NCBI GenBank assembly: GCA_964615375.1
Contig: CAZTOW010000008.1
Span: 62,001-126,000 of the forward strand
Source of the DNA: CAZKWG01 sp964615375
Lineage (GTDB): Bacteria > Myxococcota_A > UBA796 > CAZKWG01
Reading direction: 5' to 3'
DNA: 64,000 nucleotides
In this document: piece after piece, positions 63,984 through 64,000 of the stretch
How positions within the stretch are numbered: position 1 is the first letter of the stretch
Layout: every line of letters starts with the position of its first letter
Notes under the pieces: model-generated
Seen by the model: only the letters and a program-made list of their open reading frames with translations
What the model was told of the DNA's origin: nothing
Databases searched by the model: none
Program-made: the position numbers and the translations under genes

Positions 63984-64000
63984 GTCACCTAGCCCCCTGA

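Overview
The window is high-GC bacterial DNA that looks like a member of the Myxococcota; the class cannot be fixed from this sequence. The evidence is an exported protein ending in a MYXO-CTERM type tail (GCGC, hydrophobic segment, Arg cluster; 30338-33370), many D/G/C-rich MopE-type repeats, FG-GAP/VCBS lipoproteins, a Ser/Thr kinase fused to a beta-propeller, and several lipoproteins with Asp/Thr/Gly-rich linkers. No rRNA, tRNA or CRISPR array was seen. All GC remarks are by eye, not computed.

Region 1 (1 to about 8860) is a visibly less GC-rich accessory island of NAD/nucleotide-signalling immunity type: the end of a helical-repeat protein, a stand-alone TIR protein followed by a hairpin, and two large paralogues with a pseudo-TIR + TIR + SLOG-like architecture (2502-4736 and 5937-8135). 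The first carries an N-terminal effector-associated (EAD-like) domain and has lost the TIR catalytic Glu; the second keeps it. Between them, on the other strand, lie decayed remnants of an AAA+ ATPase (frameshifted in a G6 tract) and of a third SLOG C-terminus, separated by hairpin-rich and dispersed repeats. This is the best candidate for an undescribed system: a Thoeris-like TIR and sensor joined in one chain and present as an active/inactive pair.

Region 2 (8862-17689) is chromosomal in style: LysR regulator divergent from a DJ-1/PfpI protein, an LCAT-like lipase, a small exported protein, a GNAT, and then a five-gene overlapping operon (13099-17689) that reproduces the logic of the Gram-positive dlt system: AMP-ligase, degenerate ligase fused to a carrier domain, SGNH protein, MBOAT acyltransferase and a 53-residue DltX-like microprotein. 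It probably O-acylates an envelope polymer.

Region 3 (17703-33370) holds surface and exported proteins: a 1465-residue beta-helix/MopE/lamin-tail protein, an Asp-box propeller lipoprotein, an FG-GAP remnant beside a long perfect hairpin, an exported caspase coupled to a MopE/beta-helix lipoprotein, an IS66 relic, and the MYXO-CTERM protein.

Region 4 (33435-48518) is mixed: host-attachment family protein, aldo/keto reductase, AAA-nuclease fusion carrying an in-frame palindromic element, ferritin-like protein, FMN reductase, GH18 lipoprotein, membrane haem protein, a large MopE lipoprotein, cyclophilin, a lectin-like propeller and an alpha/beta-hydrolase lipoprotein.

Region 5 (48540-64000) contains an FHA/winged-helix protein coupled to a kinase-propeller; a peroxide-defence operon (rubrerythrin, Fe-S protein, DUF3501, PerR/Fur-like) with a 26-bp palindrome in its promoter region; an M17_N-like + deoxyribosyltransferase-like fusion; a ThrE exporter; a hemerythrin-radical SAM fusion bracketed by two related TGTG-N8-CACA sites; a glutathione S-transferase; and a second FG-GAP lipoprotein.
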